DNA of 64,000 bases, taken from positions 7,509 to 71,508 of the forward strand of contig NZ_CAMLGS010000009.1 of the NCBI RefSeq assembly GCF_946479685.1. The letters are read 5' to 3'. A program made the translations under genes and the position numbers. The notes under the pieces were generated by a model. It made no database searches. It was given only the letters and a program-made list of their open reading frames with translations, and was not told the DNA's origin. This document shows positions 1 to 8,119 of this stretch, piece by piece. The stretch comes from an uncultured Methylotenera sp. (GTDB lineage: Bacteria > Pseudomonadota > Gammaproteobacteria > Burkholderiales > Methylophilaceae). Numbering within the stretch: the first letter of the stretch is position 1; each line of letters starts with the position of its first letter.

Positions 1-189
1 GTCACATTGCATATATCTCAGCCGATGACTGCACGCATCTGCGCATGCGTAAACGCGATGCTGATGACGCAAATCAAGCGCGGACTTTGTTATAAGTACT
101 GCTGGGATACTGTGTGAATATATTAATGTGCAGGCGAATAATTATTTCGCCTTGTTACTCAGGACGCCCCGCCCTAATTCAAACATTAC

Positions 190-415
190 GACTACATCAA
201 GGCAGGTCTCCTGACTCTCGGGTTGCGGCCTGACTCGCTGCCTTCCCAAATCTAACGACTCAGTGGCTAAGGGTGCGAACAGACTATCCGATTACAGTTG
301 CGGGGGCAGTACTGGAATAAGCACAAAGACGTTCACGTCCAATGGCCGCACCAGATTCCCTATTAATCAACCAGCGTGAAACGCTGGCTAAACCTTAATC
401 GCCGCAGTGTAGATT
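190..415 (-). promoter_or_regulatory. Cobalamin (adenosylcobalamin) riboswitch
   Basis: Read on the minus strand this stretch carries the hallmarks of a B12 riboswitch: the conserved core word GCCACTG (B12 box region) near 268, GGGAAGGC near 240, and the characteristic closing segment GAGTCAGGAGACCTGCC near 200-216. Several hairpins lie upstream, including CCAGCGTTTCACGCTGG near 370-390. It points leftwards, so the controlled gene starts beyond position 1. By analogy it would be a cobalamin transporter (btuB-like) or a further cob gene, repressed when B12 is plentiful. The 190 bases left of the aptamer hold no start of a gene that I can see and would be the expression platform and leader. Aptamer identity is seen from the motif; the target is inference. 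Confidence 0.9.
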
Positions 416-499
416 TTTAGGGGGTTAAAGTCAAGTTTAATTAGAAATATCAAGTAGATGCAGACTACTCAACCCCCTCTGATTACCAATGCAAAAGAT

Positions 500-558
500 G
501 CCAACGCAACCAAATTCGCGTAAAGCAGGCATTCAACCTTCTGAATTAAAAGTTAGCC
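500..558 (-). repeat. Degenerate attC-like recombination site
   Basis: This 59-bp segment is bounded by GGCTAAC and GTTGGC on the minus strand and has internal complementary pieces (AATTC and GAATT). Length and boundaries fit an integron attC site. It starts 14 bp after the stop of the 572-1330 membrane-protein gene, exactly where the attC of that cassette should be. The right box deviates from GTTRRRY, so the call is tentative. Confidence 0.4.
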
Positions 559-571
559 GCGACTAACATAA

Positions 572-1330
572 CTAATGCGCCTTTTGTGACGCGCGTTGAG
601 GAAACACAAATATGCAGAGCATAATCAATGCAATCAGCGCCGCTGTTGCAGAGTAACGACTTAACTCCAAGCCACCCTGTGCTGCTGGCTTATCCAAATA
701 GTCCCCGACAACAGCGCCCAGCGGTCTTGTAAGTACAAATGCAAACCAAAAAAGAACCGTGTGTGAGATTTTTGTGAAAAAGTAAGCTAGTGCAATTAGC
801 AGCAGTAAGCTGCTGAAAATAGCGGCGCCACCGAGATACCCAAGTCCAGCAGTGTCTGCAGTCCAATCGCCTAACGCAGTCCCAAGTGTCTGCGAAAACA
901 TGATAGTTAACCAGTAGAAAGATTCAGATTTTGGCGAACTGACTGTGCTGATGTTAATTGACCCCAAGGTGCGATACCAAATAAAAAACGAAACGATGAG
1001 TAACGTGAACAGAAGCGCTGTACCTCCAGAGTAACCAATACCAACTGAACGTGTGGCGAAATCTGCAAGTGTAGTACCAACGGTTGTTGAAGCGACAATT
1101 GTTGCCCAGTATAAAAAGGGATGAAACTGTTTTGCTTTAATTTGGGCTGCAACGGCTGTGATAAAAACGACCATAAAGATTGCCGTACTCACAAGGTAAC
1201 CGAGGTTCATGGACATTGAGACCGCATCCCCGCCAGTTTCACCTAGTGTTGTGGCAAATGTTTTGATAATCCAAAAGCCGAGCGTCACCTCCGGTACTTT
1301 GCATAATGCGTTACGAATATCCGTCTGCAT
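572..1330 (-). CDS. COG4705/DUF347-like integral membrane protein (cassette gene)
   Basis: A predicted inner-membrane protein of 252 residues made of repeated hydrophobic segments. Each repeat is followed by a conserved pattern such as FATTLGETGGD, STTVGTTLADF, SQTLGTALGDW and TRPLGAVVGDY: four copies of a T-x-G-x-x-x-G/A-D motif. This repeat pattern is that of the uncharacterised COG4705/DUF347 family, whose function is unknown. I start it at the ATG at 1330 because an AGGA-type ribosome site precedes it and because the reading frame further upstream runs into the attC site at 1352-1450. It lies between two attC-like sites (1352-1450 upstream, 500-558 downstream), so it is probably an integron gene cassette. 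Confidence 0.8.
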   Translation of the reverse strand: MQTDIRNALCKVPEVTLGFWIIKTFATTLGETGGDAVSMSMNLGYLVSTAIFMVVFITAVAAQIKAKQFHPFLYWATIVASTTVGTTLADFATRSVGIGYSGGTALLFTLLIVSFFIWYRTLGSINISTVSSPKSESFYWLTIMFSQTLGTALGDWTADTAGLGYLGGAAIFSSLLLLIALAYFFTKISHTVLFWFAFVLTRPLGAVVGDYLDKPAAQGGLELSRYSATAALIALIMLCIFVFPQRASQKAH

Positions 1331-1351
1331 GGGATTAGTTTTCCTTGTGAT

Positions 1352-1450
1352 GGCTAACGTTTGACCTGAGGGGCCACCGTAGCGGCGAAGCCGCGAAGGG
1401 AACACACAACCGCAGCTTGTGGGAGGTCCCTCTTGACGGATTGGTTAGGC
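1352..1450 (-). repeat. attC site of an integron cassette
   Basis: On the minus strand this 99-bp element begins GCCTAAC and ends GTTAGCC, matching the RYYYAAC...GTTRRRY attC frame. Its arms can pair around an extended imperfect hairpin (GAGGGACC against GGCCCCTC, and a GCGGC stem near 1383-1398). It separates the 60-residue protein gene from the COG4705-like gene, all in the same direction, as in a cassette array. Confidence 0.75.
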
Positions 1451-1597
1451 AAAAGGATACAATAAACCTTAGTCATGGGGAACATTCACACCAGAGAAAC
1501 ATTGTAAACAAAGTTAAACTAACTCTCGCGCAGAGTGATATCTTAGCTCTAAAAATGAGTGTACAGGCTCTGAATACAGGCGGAATGAACTTTGAAT

Positions 1598-1780
1598 CTA
1601 GCTATATTTGAAAGTGATAAAGCTCAATAAAGCTACAAATAACAATATAATAGCCCAGCCTAAATAAACCTCAATTTGCTTCGCTTTGATTTCTGGATAA
1701 CCCAGCTTCTTTACTATGCAATTGATGGCGATACTAGTTAAATCTGCTATTGCGCCAAAAATTACATCCTGAAGTGCCAT
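1598..1780 (-). CDS. Small hypothetical membrane protein (cassette gene)
   Basis: A 60-residue reading frame with an amphipathic N-terminal half and one clear hydrophobic segment at about residues 40-57 (WAIILLFVALLSFITF). I recognise no family. It starts five bases from a GTTAGGC core site (1785-1791) and is followed, after about 150 noncoding bases, by a full attC site. This spacing is typical of a promoterless integron cassette. Short size and lack of a recognisable motif keep confidence moderate. Confidence 0.5.
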   Translation of the reverse strand: MALQDVIFGAIADLTSIAINCIVKKLGYPEIKAKQIEVYLGWAIILLFVALLSFITFKYS

Positions 1781-1784
1781 AACT

Positions 1785-1811
1785 GCCTAACGTTGGAGAT
1801 TAACGGAATTT
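1785..1811 (-). repeat. Partial attC / cassette junction core
   Basis: GTTAGGC (minus strand, 1785-1791) preceded by CCAAC is a right-hand integron core site at the junction between the DUF1398-like cassette and the 60-residue cassette. A proper left half is not evident within the usual distance, so the attC is either eroded or overlaps the end of the upstream gene. Confidence 0.5.
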
Positions 1812-2218
1812 TAGACATCACTCGGCTTTGCCCCTGGAAACCACTCAACATGCTGGTCTCCTTGGCGCCCCAAATAAGTCACGCGCTGACCTCGAAGAAA
1901 CACGAAATACCCTTGAACGCCTGCGAGCATCGCACGTTCGCAAAACTGACGAAACTTCTGCCCATGCTGCTGGCTGTCCAAGATCGCAGCTTTAAGTGAC
2001 TCTGCGTCAAACACAGATGCAACATCTGGTAGTCCCTCAAATAGAATCGTCGCTGTTAAGGTCGATCCAGCAGCGGTGTAGAAGGTGAATGAGTTTGATG
2101 GATAGTCGACGTGGTAATACTCAACGCCCTCTGCAATGAGCTTTCCGACGATTTGTGGGAATGGCATTGAGCCGTCCAGCGTAGCTTTTGCAAGAGAGTT
2201 TATTACATCAGCGTTCAT
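1811..2218 (-). CDS. DUF1398-like protein (cassette gene)
   Basis: A soluble protein of 135 residues. It has a pattern of N-terminal helix, a beta-rich middle with GVEYYHVDYPSNSFTFY at about residues 31-47, and an aromatic C-terminal strand GVQGYFVFLRGQRVTYLG. This resembles the DUF1398 family (YbcV-like in E. coli), whose members share the sequence GVxxYxVD and a C-terminal GxxxYxV..R.V.Y.G signature. Function is unknown. A GGAGCG ribosome site lies just upstream. It sits between attC-like sites and reads in the same direction as the other cassettes. Confidence 0.75.
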   Translation of the reverse strand: MNADVINSLAKATLDGSMPFPQIVGKLIAEGVEYYHVDYPSNSFTFYTAAGSTLTATILFEGLPDVASVFDAESLKAAILDSQQHGQKFRQFCERAMLAGVQGYFVFLRGQRVTYLGRQGDQHVEWFPGAKPSDV

Positions 2219-2244
2219 AGCGCTCCTTGAGGATTGATTGTGAT

Positions 2245-2304
2245 GTCTAACGTTTGAATTAAGGGGCTGGCTTTAGCCAGTCCCGCTTGAATGATGGATT
2301 AGCC
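2245..2304 (-). repeat. attC site of an integron cassette
   Basis: A 60-bp element on the minus strand runs from GGCTAAT to GTTAGAC. The internal arms ATTCAAGCGGGACTGGC and GCCAGCCCCTTAATTCAAAC pair to give the extruded hairpin expected of attC (GACTGGC pairs with GCCAGCC around a short loop). The left core ends in T instead of C, a small degeneration. It lies directly after the stop of the 85-residue lipoprotein gene. Confidence 0.8.
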
Positions 2305-2314
2305 AAAACATAGC

Positions 2315-2572
2315 TCATTTTTTAAAACGGCCCTTCTCGCACCAAAACTTGTTTTTTACCTCAGGCTGAGCTTGGAAAAGTAACTGGGCTTGTTCACAGT
2401 TGCTGCGGTTGTATGCTTCATCTTCAGAGGCATCAAAGGTGGCAACATGAATTCTCATGTTTTCGTTGGTGACGCTATTTCTATAAAGCGTAAAAATTCG
2501 CTCATCAGATGCGCCACTAAGGGAGCACGCAGAGAGGATGATGGGAGCAACATACAAAAACAATTTAAACAT
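2315..2572 (-). CDS. Small predicted lipoprotein (cassette gene)
   Basis: An 85-residue protein with a short signal sequence ending in a lipobox, LSACS (Cys16), so probably a membrane-anchored lipoprotein. The mature part contains two cysteines (in NRSNCEQAQLLF and NKFWCEKGRF) that could form a disulfide in the periplasm. I recognise no family. It is the first cassette of the minus-strand array: a GTTAGCC core lies 22 bases upstream of its start (2594-2600) and an attC site follows its stop. Confidence 0.65.
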   Translation of the reverse strand: MFKLFLYVAPIILSACSLSGASDERIFTLYRNSVTNENMRIHVATFDASEDEAYNRSNCEQAQLLFQAQPEVKNKFWCEKGRFKK

Positions 2573-2593
2573 CGGCTGAACTCACTATTAGTT

Positions 2594-2600
2594 GGCTAAC
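2594..2600 (-). repeat. GTTAGCC core site at the head of the cassette array
   Basis: GTTAGCC on the minus strand marks the upstream edge of the first cassette. No second attC half and no integron integrase lie upstream, so it could be the remnant of an attI or attC site. The stretch 2601-2841 has no gene that I can see. Confidence 0.4.
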
Positions 2601-2845
2601 AGTAATTATAGAGACGCAGCAATTCTGTTCACCGATTGTAAACGATTACTTTTTTCATCACCACTACTGTGGTTAAGCTTGGCAACTCGAATGAGCCTGA
2701 GTCCAATACGCGAGCTTTCTGATGCGTAGCCGCGGTTGCATGGTCTTGTGGTGAATACGGTAAAAAAACTGTTGCATGATTAAAGTAAGTTCTCAAATAT
2801 AAAAACCACTTAGCTTGCCATTATTATCAATTCGGTCGACAATGA

Positions 2846-2857
2846 GAACGCTCGTTC
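2846..2857. promoter_or_regulatory. LexA (SOS) box, GAAC-N4-GTTC
   Basis: The perfect palindromic frame GAACGCTCGTTC lies 38 bases upstream of the lexA start, between a TCGACA -35-like word (2836-2841) and an AT-rich -10-like region (2862-2877). The GAAC-N4-GTTC form is that of Gram-positive SOS boxes, not the CTGT-N8-ACAG form of enteric bacteria. Position implies that LexA represses its own gene. Confidence 0.65.
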
Positions 2858-2895
2858 TTTTTAATGATAATTATATAAATACAGGGTATTCACAC

Positions 2896-3492
2896 ATGAC
2901 TGATTTTAATAAAGGGCATGAATCTGATATTGAGAAGCTGGGACAGCTAAGGGATTACTTTTCTACCTATCGCACGTTGCCAAGTTATAGCTACATGCAA
3001 ACGCTGTTAAACGTGAAATCAAAAAATACAGTTGCCCAATTGGTTGCTCGCTTGAAATTAATGGGTTTTCTGGAGATTGCCCCAGACAAAAAATTAAGCC
3101 CTGGCAAACGCTTCTTCGAGCGCCCACTCTCAAGTAATACGGTGCAAGCCGGCGGATTTACTGCTACTTACAATGATGGTGTAGATTACATTACGATTGA
3201 CGAATATCTTGTAAAAAAACCCTCAGTCACTGAATTAATTCCAGTTAAAGGTGACTCAATGAAAGACCTAGGTATCTTGGATGGAGATACTGTTATTGTC
3301 GAAAAGAGACCTTTTGCCAATATTGGCGATATCGTTGTTGCAATCATCGATGATAAATTCACCATTAAAACTTTGGGCAAAGAAAAAGATATGTTTGTAC
3401 TCATCCCGGCCAATAAAGACTTTGAAATCATTCGGCCTAAAGAGCAATTTGCAATCTATGGTGTTGTTGCCGGACAGTTTAGGAGTTACTAG
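2896..3492 (+). CDS. lexA: LexA SOS repressor (S24 family)
   Basis: A 198-residue transcription repressor with self-cleaving protease domain. The N-terminal 60 residues form a winged helix-turn-helix (YRTLPSYSYMQTLLNVKS, then LVARLKLMGFLEI). The protease part keeps the Ala85-Gly86 cleavage site in TVQAGGF, the nucleophile Ser121 in KGDSM and the general base Lys158 in FTIKTL. These positions match E. coli LexA (84/85, 119, 156) almost exactly. So it should be cleaved in RecA-activated SOS induction. I start at the ATG at 2896; the frame upstream crosses the promoter and LexA box. The DNA-binding helix differs from the enteric type, in line with the unusual box upstream. The rlpA-like gene follows 35 bases later. 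Confidence 0.85.
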   Translation: MTDFNKGHESDIEKLGQLRDYFSTYRTLPSYSYMQTLLNVKSKNTVAQLVARLKLMGFLEIAPDKKLSPGKRFFERPLSSNTVQAGGFTATYNDGVDYITIDEYLVKKPSVTELIPVKGDSMKDLGILDGDTVIVEKRPFANIGDIVVAIIDDKFTIKTLGKEKDMFVLIPANKDFEIIRPKEQFAIYGVVAGQFRSY

Positions 3493-3527
3493 CAACATTG
3501 TTGATACAACACACTAGAAACTGAAAG

Positions 3528-3941
3528 ATGGAACTCAATTTGAAAACGTTATCGATAATCTTATTTTTACTAGCTTTGTCCGGTTGTAGCAGCATACCAA
3601 CTGCTAATCGCGACAATATACCAACTGGTAGTCGCGACAATTGGATAGGACATACCGAATCGGGAGAGGCTTCTTTTTACGATGACAAATTTCAGAATCG
3701 AAAAACTGCGAGTGGAGAGCGATATAACCATAGTTTAAAAACAGCAGCTCATAACAAAATCCCTTTCGGTTCAAGCGTAAAGGTAACGAACAAGAATAAT
3801 GGCAAAAGCGTCGTTGTGAAAGTAAATGACCGTGGCCCTTTCGCAAAAGGTAGAGTTATTGATCTTTCAAAGTCTGCATTCAGTAGTATTGGCAACCCAT
3901 CTTCTGGTGTGATAGACGTTAGTATAGAAGTTGTACAATAG
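3528..3941 (+). CDS. RlpA-like septal ring lipoprotein (double-psi beta-barrel)
   Basis: A 137-residue secreted lipoprotein: signal sequence and lipobox LSGCSS (Cys20), then a DPBB domain with the family marks GEASFYDDKFQNRKTASGE, TAAHNKIPFGSSVKV and VKVNDRGPF. RlpA proteins bind or cleave denuded peptidoglycan glycan strands at the septum; the Asp in NDRGPF belongs to the catalytic pair of active members. It lacks the C-terminal SPOR domain of full-length RlpA, so septal targeting is uncertain. It follows lexA by 35 bp and could be co-transcribed. Confidence 0.85.
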   Translation: MELNLKTLSIILFLLALSGCSSIPTANRDNIPTGSRDNWIGHTESGEASFYDDKFQNRKTASGERYNHSLKTAAHNKIPFGSSVKVTNKNNGKSVVVKVNDRGPFAKGRVIDLSKSAFSSIGNPSSGVIDVSIEVVQ

Positions 3942-3943
3942 CA

Positions 3944-4002
3944 GATAACAATTTGTTCAAGTGTGACGTCGTTTCGCGGCACAACTTAATCAGGCATTGA
4001 AC
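3944..4002 (+). repeat. Degenerate attC-like site after the rlpA-like gene
   Basis: This 59-bp stretch starts two bases after the stop codon and has an attC layout: GATAAC at the left, ATTGAAC at the right, and inner arms TTCAAGTGTGACG and CGGCACAACTTAA that pair around TCGTTTCG. Both outer boxes are degenerate. It points the opposite way from the array at 500-2600, so it may be an isolated relic or a chance hairpin. Confidence 0.35.
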
Positions 4003-4052
4003 GTCCGCTTTGGGCTGAAAGCAGCGACATCAAGCGGCCCAAAGCAGACATT
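4000..4052. terminator. Large inverted repeat between convergent genes
   Basis: Arms at 4001-4015 (ACGTCCGCTTTGGGC) and 4037-4051 are complementary but for two G-T type differences, with a 21-base loop. It lies between the plus-strand rlpA-like gene and the minus-strand 143-residue gene. It may act as a bidirectional terminator, though a T-run is lacking; it may instead be a dispersed repeat. Confidence 0.4.
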
Positions 4053-4055
4053 AAT

Positions 4056-4487
4056 CTAAATTGAGTGTTGAGTTCCTTTAAGTCTATTTTCTAGGAAAAT
4101 CCCGAATAGATATTCTTCGCTACAGTTTGTACTAATCATTAAAGTATATATTTCAGAAATTAAAGCTAGCCAGCATTCCACTCTATTAATTTCTTCATCG
4201 CTCATTTTGCCACTTTTACGCAGACCACTTTCGGGATCTGATACCCATAAGCGTCCAAAGTGAAGAATACCCTGCACACCAGCAATTATTTCTGCATCAA
4301 TAGTTTTTACATTATTTACGAATGAGAATGAAACCCTAAGACACTCAATGATTTCCTTGAATAGCGAATCTGGTATTTGCTTTCTGTAAGGTTTCAAAAG
4401 TCCTAAAAACCCCTCTAACCAAGACTCGTCATTTGATATTAAAGACCCATGTATCCTTAGTCTTATTTTGGCTTGTTCATAGTTCAT
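4056..4487 (-). CDS. Hypothetical protein
   Basis: A 143-residue, mostly helical soluble protein (SWLEGFLGLLKPYRKQIPDSLF, then IAGVQGILHFGRLWV). No signal peptide, membrane segment or catalytic motif is visible, and I do not recognise the family. It stands alone between rlpA and cobQ on the minus strand, with no closely linked partner. Confidence 0.55.
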   Translation of the reverse strand: MNYEQAKIRLRIHGSLISNDESWLEGFLGLLKPYRKQIPDSLFKEIIECLRVSFSFVNNVKTIDAEIIAGVQGILHFGRLWVSDPESGLRKSGKMSDEEINRVECWLALISEIYTLMISTNCSEEYLFGIFLENRLKGTQHSI

Positions 4488-4620
4488 TCTTAAATAACCC
4501 TAATTGTTCAGTCTGAGAAAAATATAGAACTCAGTGAGAACCTACAACTCATTGAGTTCTTTGCATACAAGCGCATTCTGTTTATTGATTATTAAGTCGG
4601 GTGTAAAACCGCGCAACCAC

Positions 4621-6096
4621 CTAAGTTGTCAGGCTTGGATTAATTGGTAACTCGAGCGCATCCCAATTTAAATGCTGCTCTACGCAATCGGCCAAACGGT
4701 TTAGCTCGTCGTTTTTAAGCTGTTCATAATCAAAGTTCGGCTCAATCTGCAGTCCAGCCCATGCCAACCAAGCTGCGCATGCTTCTTTATGGTCAAACAG
4801 CCCATGCAAATAGGTGCCGGCAATTTGATTATCTTGCGAAACAGCGCCCTCTGGGCGATTTTCAAGAGAGAGTGCAGGCGTATTGAGCGCTGCGCCTGTT
4901 GTCACCCCCATATGGATTTCGTAGCCAGCCACCTGCGCATCGGCAAACGCCAAATGCCCGCTAACCTGCTTCAGCTGTTTGGTCTGCTCCAACGTGGTTT
5001 CCATGTCGAGCCAACCTAAGCCCTCACTAGAACCCGCATCGCCTTCTATGGCATAAGGGTCATGCAGCGCTTGCCCGAGCATCTGAAAACCGCCACAAAT
5101 GCCCAATACTTTTCCGCCATAGCGCAAATGGCGAGTGAGCGCTTGCTCCCAGCCATTGGCTCGTAGAAACTCAAGGTCGCCTCGTACATTCTTGCTGCCA
5201 GGCAATATCATCAGGTCAGCCGACGGTATTTCTTCGTTCACTTTAACAAACTGAAAATCTACCTGAGGGTGTAAACGCAGTGCATCAAAATCGGTGTGGT
5301 TACTGATATGGGGAATCACTGGCACAACTACTTTTATTCGCTTGCCAGCAGTTGTATCACTCGACTGTTGCAGCTTCGGCACTGAGTCTTCTGCCTCAAT
5401 ATGTAGCCCATGCAAATACGGTAGCACGCCTAATACCGGTTTACCTGTTTCCTGCGTAAGCCAGTCCAGCCCAGGCTGTAATAATGCAACATCACCACGA
5501 AAGCGATTTATGACAAAGCCAATCACGCGTGCGCGTTCACTTTCAGAGAGCAAGGCCATGGTACCGACTATATGTGCAAACACGCCGCCGCGGTCAATAT
5601 CGGCAATTAAAATCACCGGGCAATCCACTGCTTCGGCAAAGCCCATATTGGCAATATCACGGTCACGCAGGTTAATCTCGGCCGGGCTGCCTGCCCCCTC
5701 TACCACTACGCAATCATATTGCGTCTTTAAGCGCTCCCAAGAAGCTAGTACGGCGCGCATGGCTGTCGGCTTATAAGCATGGTAGCCCATCGCCTCCAAA
5801 TTACATGCAACTTTGCCATGCACAATCACCTGACAACCTGTATCCGAGTTGGGTTTTAGCAGAACTGGGTTCATATCGGTATGCGGCGCTAAGCCACACG
5901 CTTGCGCCTGCACCGCCTGTGCACGGCCTATCTCGCCGCCATCTACCGTCACCGCTGAATTTAAGGCCATATTTTGCGGCTTGAATGGGGCAACCCGCAC
6001 GCCTCTGCGATACAATACACGGCATATCGCTGCAACTAGCGTACTTTTACCGGCGTCCGATGTCGTCCCCTGAACCATAAGTGATTTAAATGTCAT
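4621..6096 (-). CDS. cobQ: Cobyric acid synthase
   Basis: CobQ/CbiP amidates four carboxyl side chains of adenosylcobyrinic a,c-diamide with glutamine as nitrogen donor and ATP as energy source. The 491 residues are the usual length. The N-terminal synthetase domain has the P-loop-like [11 protein letters not shown] (residues 10-20) and [14 protein letters not shown]. The C-terminal class I glutaminase domain has the nucleophile Cys in [10 protein letters not shown] and the His in [10 protein letters not shown]. It is divergent from cbiB, and the two annotated starts overlap by seven bases, so each promoter lies inside the other gene or one start is further in. It is transcribed away from the rest of the cob cluster. 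Confidence 0.95.
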   Translation of the reverse strand: MTFKSLMVQGTTSDAGKSTLVAAICRVLYRRGVRVAPFKPQNMALNSAVTVDGGEIGRAQAVQAQACGLAPHTDMNPVLLKPNSDTGCQVIVHGKVACNLEAMGYHAYKPTAMRAVLASWERLKTQYDCVVVEGAGSPAEINLRDRDIANMGFAEAVDCPVILIADIDRGGVFAHIVGTMALLSESERARVIGFVINRFRGDVALLQPGLDWLTQETGKPVLGVLPYLHGLHIEAEDSVPKLQQSSDTTAGKRIKVVVPVIPHISNHTDFDALRLHPQVDFQFVKVNEEIPSADLMILPGSKNVRGDLEFLRANGWEQALTRHLRYGGKVLGICGGFQMLGQALHDPYAIEGDAGSSEGLGWLDMETTLEQTKQLKQVSGHLAFADAQVAGYEIHMGVTTGAALNTPALSLENRPEGAVSQDNQIAGTYLHGLFDHKEACAAWLAWAGLQIEPNFDYEQLKNDELNRLADCVEQHLNWDALELPINPSLTT

Positions 6097-7058
6097 TTGA
6101 TTATTATCCCATCATCAGCACCTATAGCACAGCCCTAGCGGTAATTACTGCGGTTTTGCTAGATGCCGTGCTTGGCGAACCTAAACGCTGGCACCCACTG
6201 GTAGGCTTTGGCTGGCTGGCACACAAAATAGAACACGCGCTCAACCGCAACATGCGCCCTTGCCTTGCCCGCCTAACGGGCCTGAGCGCTTGGCTATTGC
6301 TATTACTGCCGCTCACCGCCATTAGCTACCTTGCAAGCCATACCCCGTTGGCATGGGTTGTTGATGTTGTTTTGCTTTATTTAGCTATAGGCGCACAAAG
6401 TCTCACCCAGCATGCGCTACAAGTTCACACACCGCTGCTAGAGGGCAATCTGCCGCAAGCCCGGCATGCCATTAGCATGATTGTGAGCCGTGACACATCG
6501 CAATTAAATGAAACTGAAATTGCCACCGCCACCGTGGAGTCTGTATTGGAAAATGGCAATGACGCCATCTTTGGCGCGATTTTCTGGTTTGTATTATTTG
6601 GCGGGGCCGGAGCCGTGTTGTTTAGGCTAGCGAATACACTGGACGCCATGTGGGGCTATAGAACACCGCGCTTTTTATATTTTGGCTGGGCGGCCGCGCG
6701 CTTGGACGACATTTTAAATTTAATTCCCGCACGCCTTACTGCACTCAGTTACGCCTTATGCGGCCACACCCGCAGCGCATTAAAGTGCTGGATGGCACAA
6801 GCTAGCACCTGGTACAGCCCCAATGCCGGCCCGGTGATGTCAGCTGGCGCAGGCGCACTACAGGTGCAGCTCGGTGGCAACGCGGTGTATCACGGCACGG
6901 CAAAACAACGCCCAACCCTAGGCATGGGCACATTAGCCAATACGCAGCATATTTTAAGCGCTACCAACCTAGTCAAACGCAGCATGGCGCTATGGTGTTT
7001 AGTCATCATTGCAATATCTATGCTGATGCACATGAAAGGAAGCCTGACCCTTGCTTGA
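6090..7058 (+). CDS. cbiB: Adenosylcobinamide-phosphate synthase
   Basis: CbiB (CobD in Pseudomonas naming) joins aminopropanol phosphate to adenosylcobyric acid, a membrane-bound step. This 322-residue protein has the family start [20 protein letters not shown], the block [20 protein letters not shown] (about residues 130-150) and [17 protein letters not shown], with several membrane segments. The ATG at 6090 overlaps the cobQ start; family members usually begin close to LLDAVLGEP, so a later non-ATG start near 6130 is possible. It overlaps cobD by eight bases. Confidence 0.9.
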   Translation: MSFDYYPIISTYSTALAVITAVLLDAVLGEPKRWHPLVGFGWLAHKIEHALNRNMRPCLARLTGLSAWLLLLLPLTAISYLASHTPLAWVVDVVLLYLAIGAQSLTQHALQVHTPLLEGNLPQARHAISMIVSRDTSQLNETEIATATVESVLENGNDAIFGAIFWFVLFGGAGAVLFRLANTLDAMWGYRTPRFLYFGWAAARLDDILNLIPARLTALSYALCGHTRSALKCWMAQASTWYSPNAGPVMSAGAGALQVQLGGNAVYHGTAKQRPTLGMGTLANTQHILSATNLVKRSMALWCLVIIAISMLMHMKGSLTLA

Positions 7059-8037
7059 ACACGGTGGCAACTTAAGCGCCGCGGTGGCGCAATATAAAAT
7101 TCCACTGCAAAACTGGCTGGATGTATCGACAGGCATCAACCCCTGCCACTACCCTATCCCCGAGATTCCCGCGCAGCTATGGCGCAACCTGCCCAATGAT
7201 GAAGATGGGCTGATTGCAGCGGCGGCACAATACTATGGCTGCCAATCGCTACTCCCGACCAGCGGCTCACAAGCTGCACTACAGATACTGCCTAAGCTTA
7301 GAACTTTGGGCAAGGTTGCCATGCTCAATCCCATGTATCAGGAACACGCATACGCTTGGCAGCGCTACGGGCATCAGGTATCACGTTTCAGTGATTTAAA
7401 CGATGTAGCTGCCATTAACAATGCCGATGTCGTATTGGTGTGCAACCCCAACAACCCCACCGGCAAACAATTTACTCCACAAGATTTACTGCAGCTACAC
7501 GCAACGCTAGCCAAACGCGGCGGCTGGCTGATTGTGGATGAGGCATTTATGGATGCAACACCAGAACATAGCATTGCCCAATATGCGCATTTAGAAGGCT
7601 TATTTGTACTACGCTCATTAGGTAAGTTTTTTGGGTTAGCCGGTGCCAGGGTCGGTTTTTTGCTAGCAGCCCCCATACCGCTGCAACAAATAAAAGAAGA
7701 ATTAGGACCATGGACGATTACAGGCGCAAGCCGCTACATTGCCATGCTGGCGCTGCAAGACTCCACATGGCAGCAAAACACCAGACTAACCCTGGCAAAC
7801 AATAGCCAGCGCTTGGTAAATCTACTGACGACATATGGCCTAACACCTAGCGCCGGCACTGCCTTATTTCAGTATGTTGCGACAGATGCAGCGAGTGACT
7901 TACACGACAAGCTCGCACGACAAGGAGTTTGGGTCAGAAAGTTCACAGAACAGCCCGCATTAAGATTTGGCTTACCAGACGATAATCGCTGGCAGCAATT
8001 GGAACAGGCACTGCAAAGCCTGTCACAAAATTTATAG
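7051..8037 (+). CDS. cobD: Threonine-phosphate decarboxylase (CobD/CobC type)
   Basis: A 328-residue PLP enzyme of the class I/II aminotransferase fold that decarboxylates L-threonine O-3-phosphate to (R)-1-amino-2-propanol phosphate, the substrate of the CbiB step. Seen: VSTGINPCHYP near the start, CNPNNPTGK, VDEAFMD, and the PLP lysine in LRSLGKFFGLAGARVGF. The start is a TTG at 7051 with an AAGGAAG ribosome site about nine bases upstream, and it overlaps the end of cbiB, so the two are translationally coupled. Confidence 0.9.
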   Translation: MLEHGGNLSAAVAQYKIPLQNWLDVSTGINPCHYPIPEIPAQLWRNLPNDEDGLIAAAAQYYGCQSLLPTSGSQAALQILPKLRTLGKVAMLNPMYQEHAYAWQRYGHQVSRFSDLNDVAAINNADVVLVCNPNNPTGKQFTPQDLLQLHATLAKRGGWLIVDEAFMDATPEHSIAQYAHLEGLFVLRSLGKFFGLAGARVGFLLAAPIPLQQIKEELGPWTITGASRYIAMLALQDSTWQQNTRLTLANNSQRLVNLLTTYGLTPSAGTALFQYVATDAASDLHDKLARQGVWVRKFTEQPALRFGLPDDNRWQQLEQALQSLSQNL

Positions 8038-8119
8038 TACAACTTTTATAGCACAAACTTTAAGTACAAAATGACCGCGCACGATACGCATACGGATAAC
8101 ACCTGCGCCTCACACAGTC

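Noticed and set aside
1417..1611. A 64-codon plus-strand frame
   Set aside because: It overlaps the attC site at 1352-1450 and the noncoding tail of the 60-residue cassette, has no ribosome site and no protein-like features.
4000..4052. A CRISPR or transposon end
   Set aside because: Only one inverted repeat is present, with no transposase, direct repeats or spacers; a terminator or dispersed repeat is simpler.
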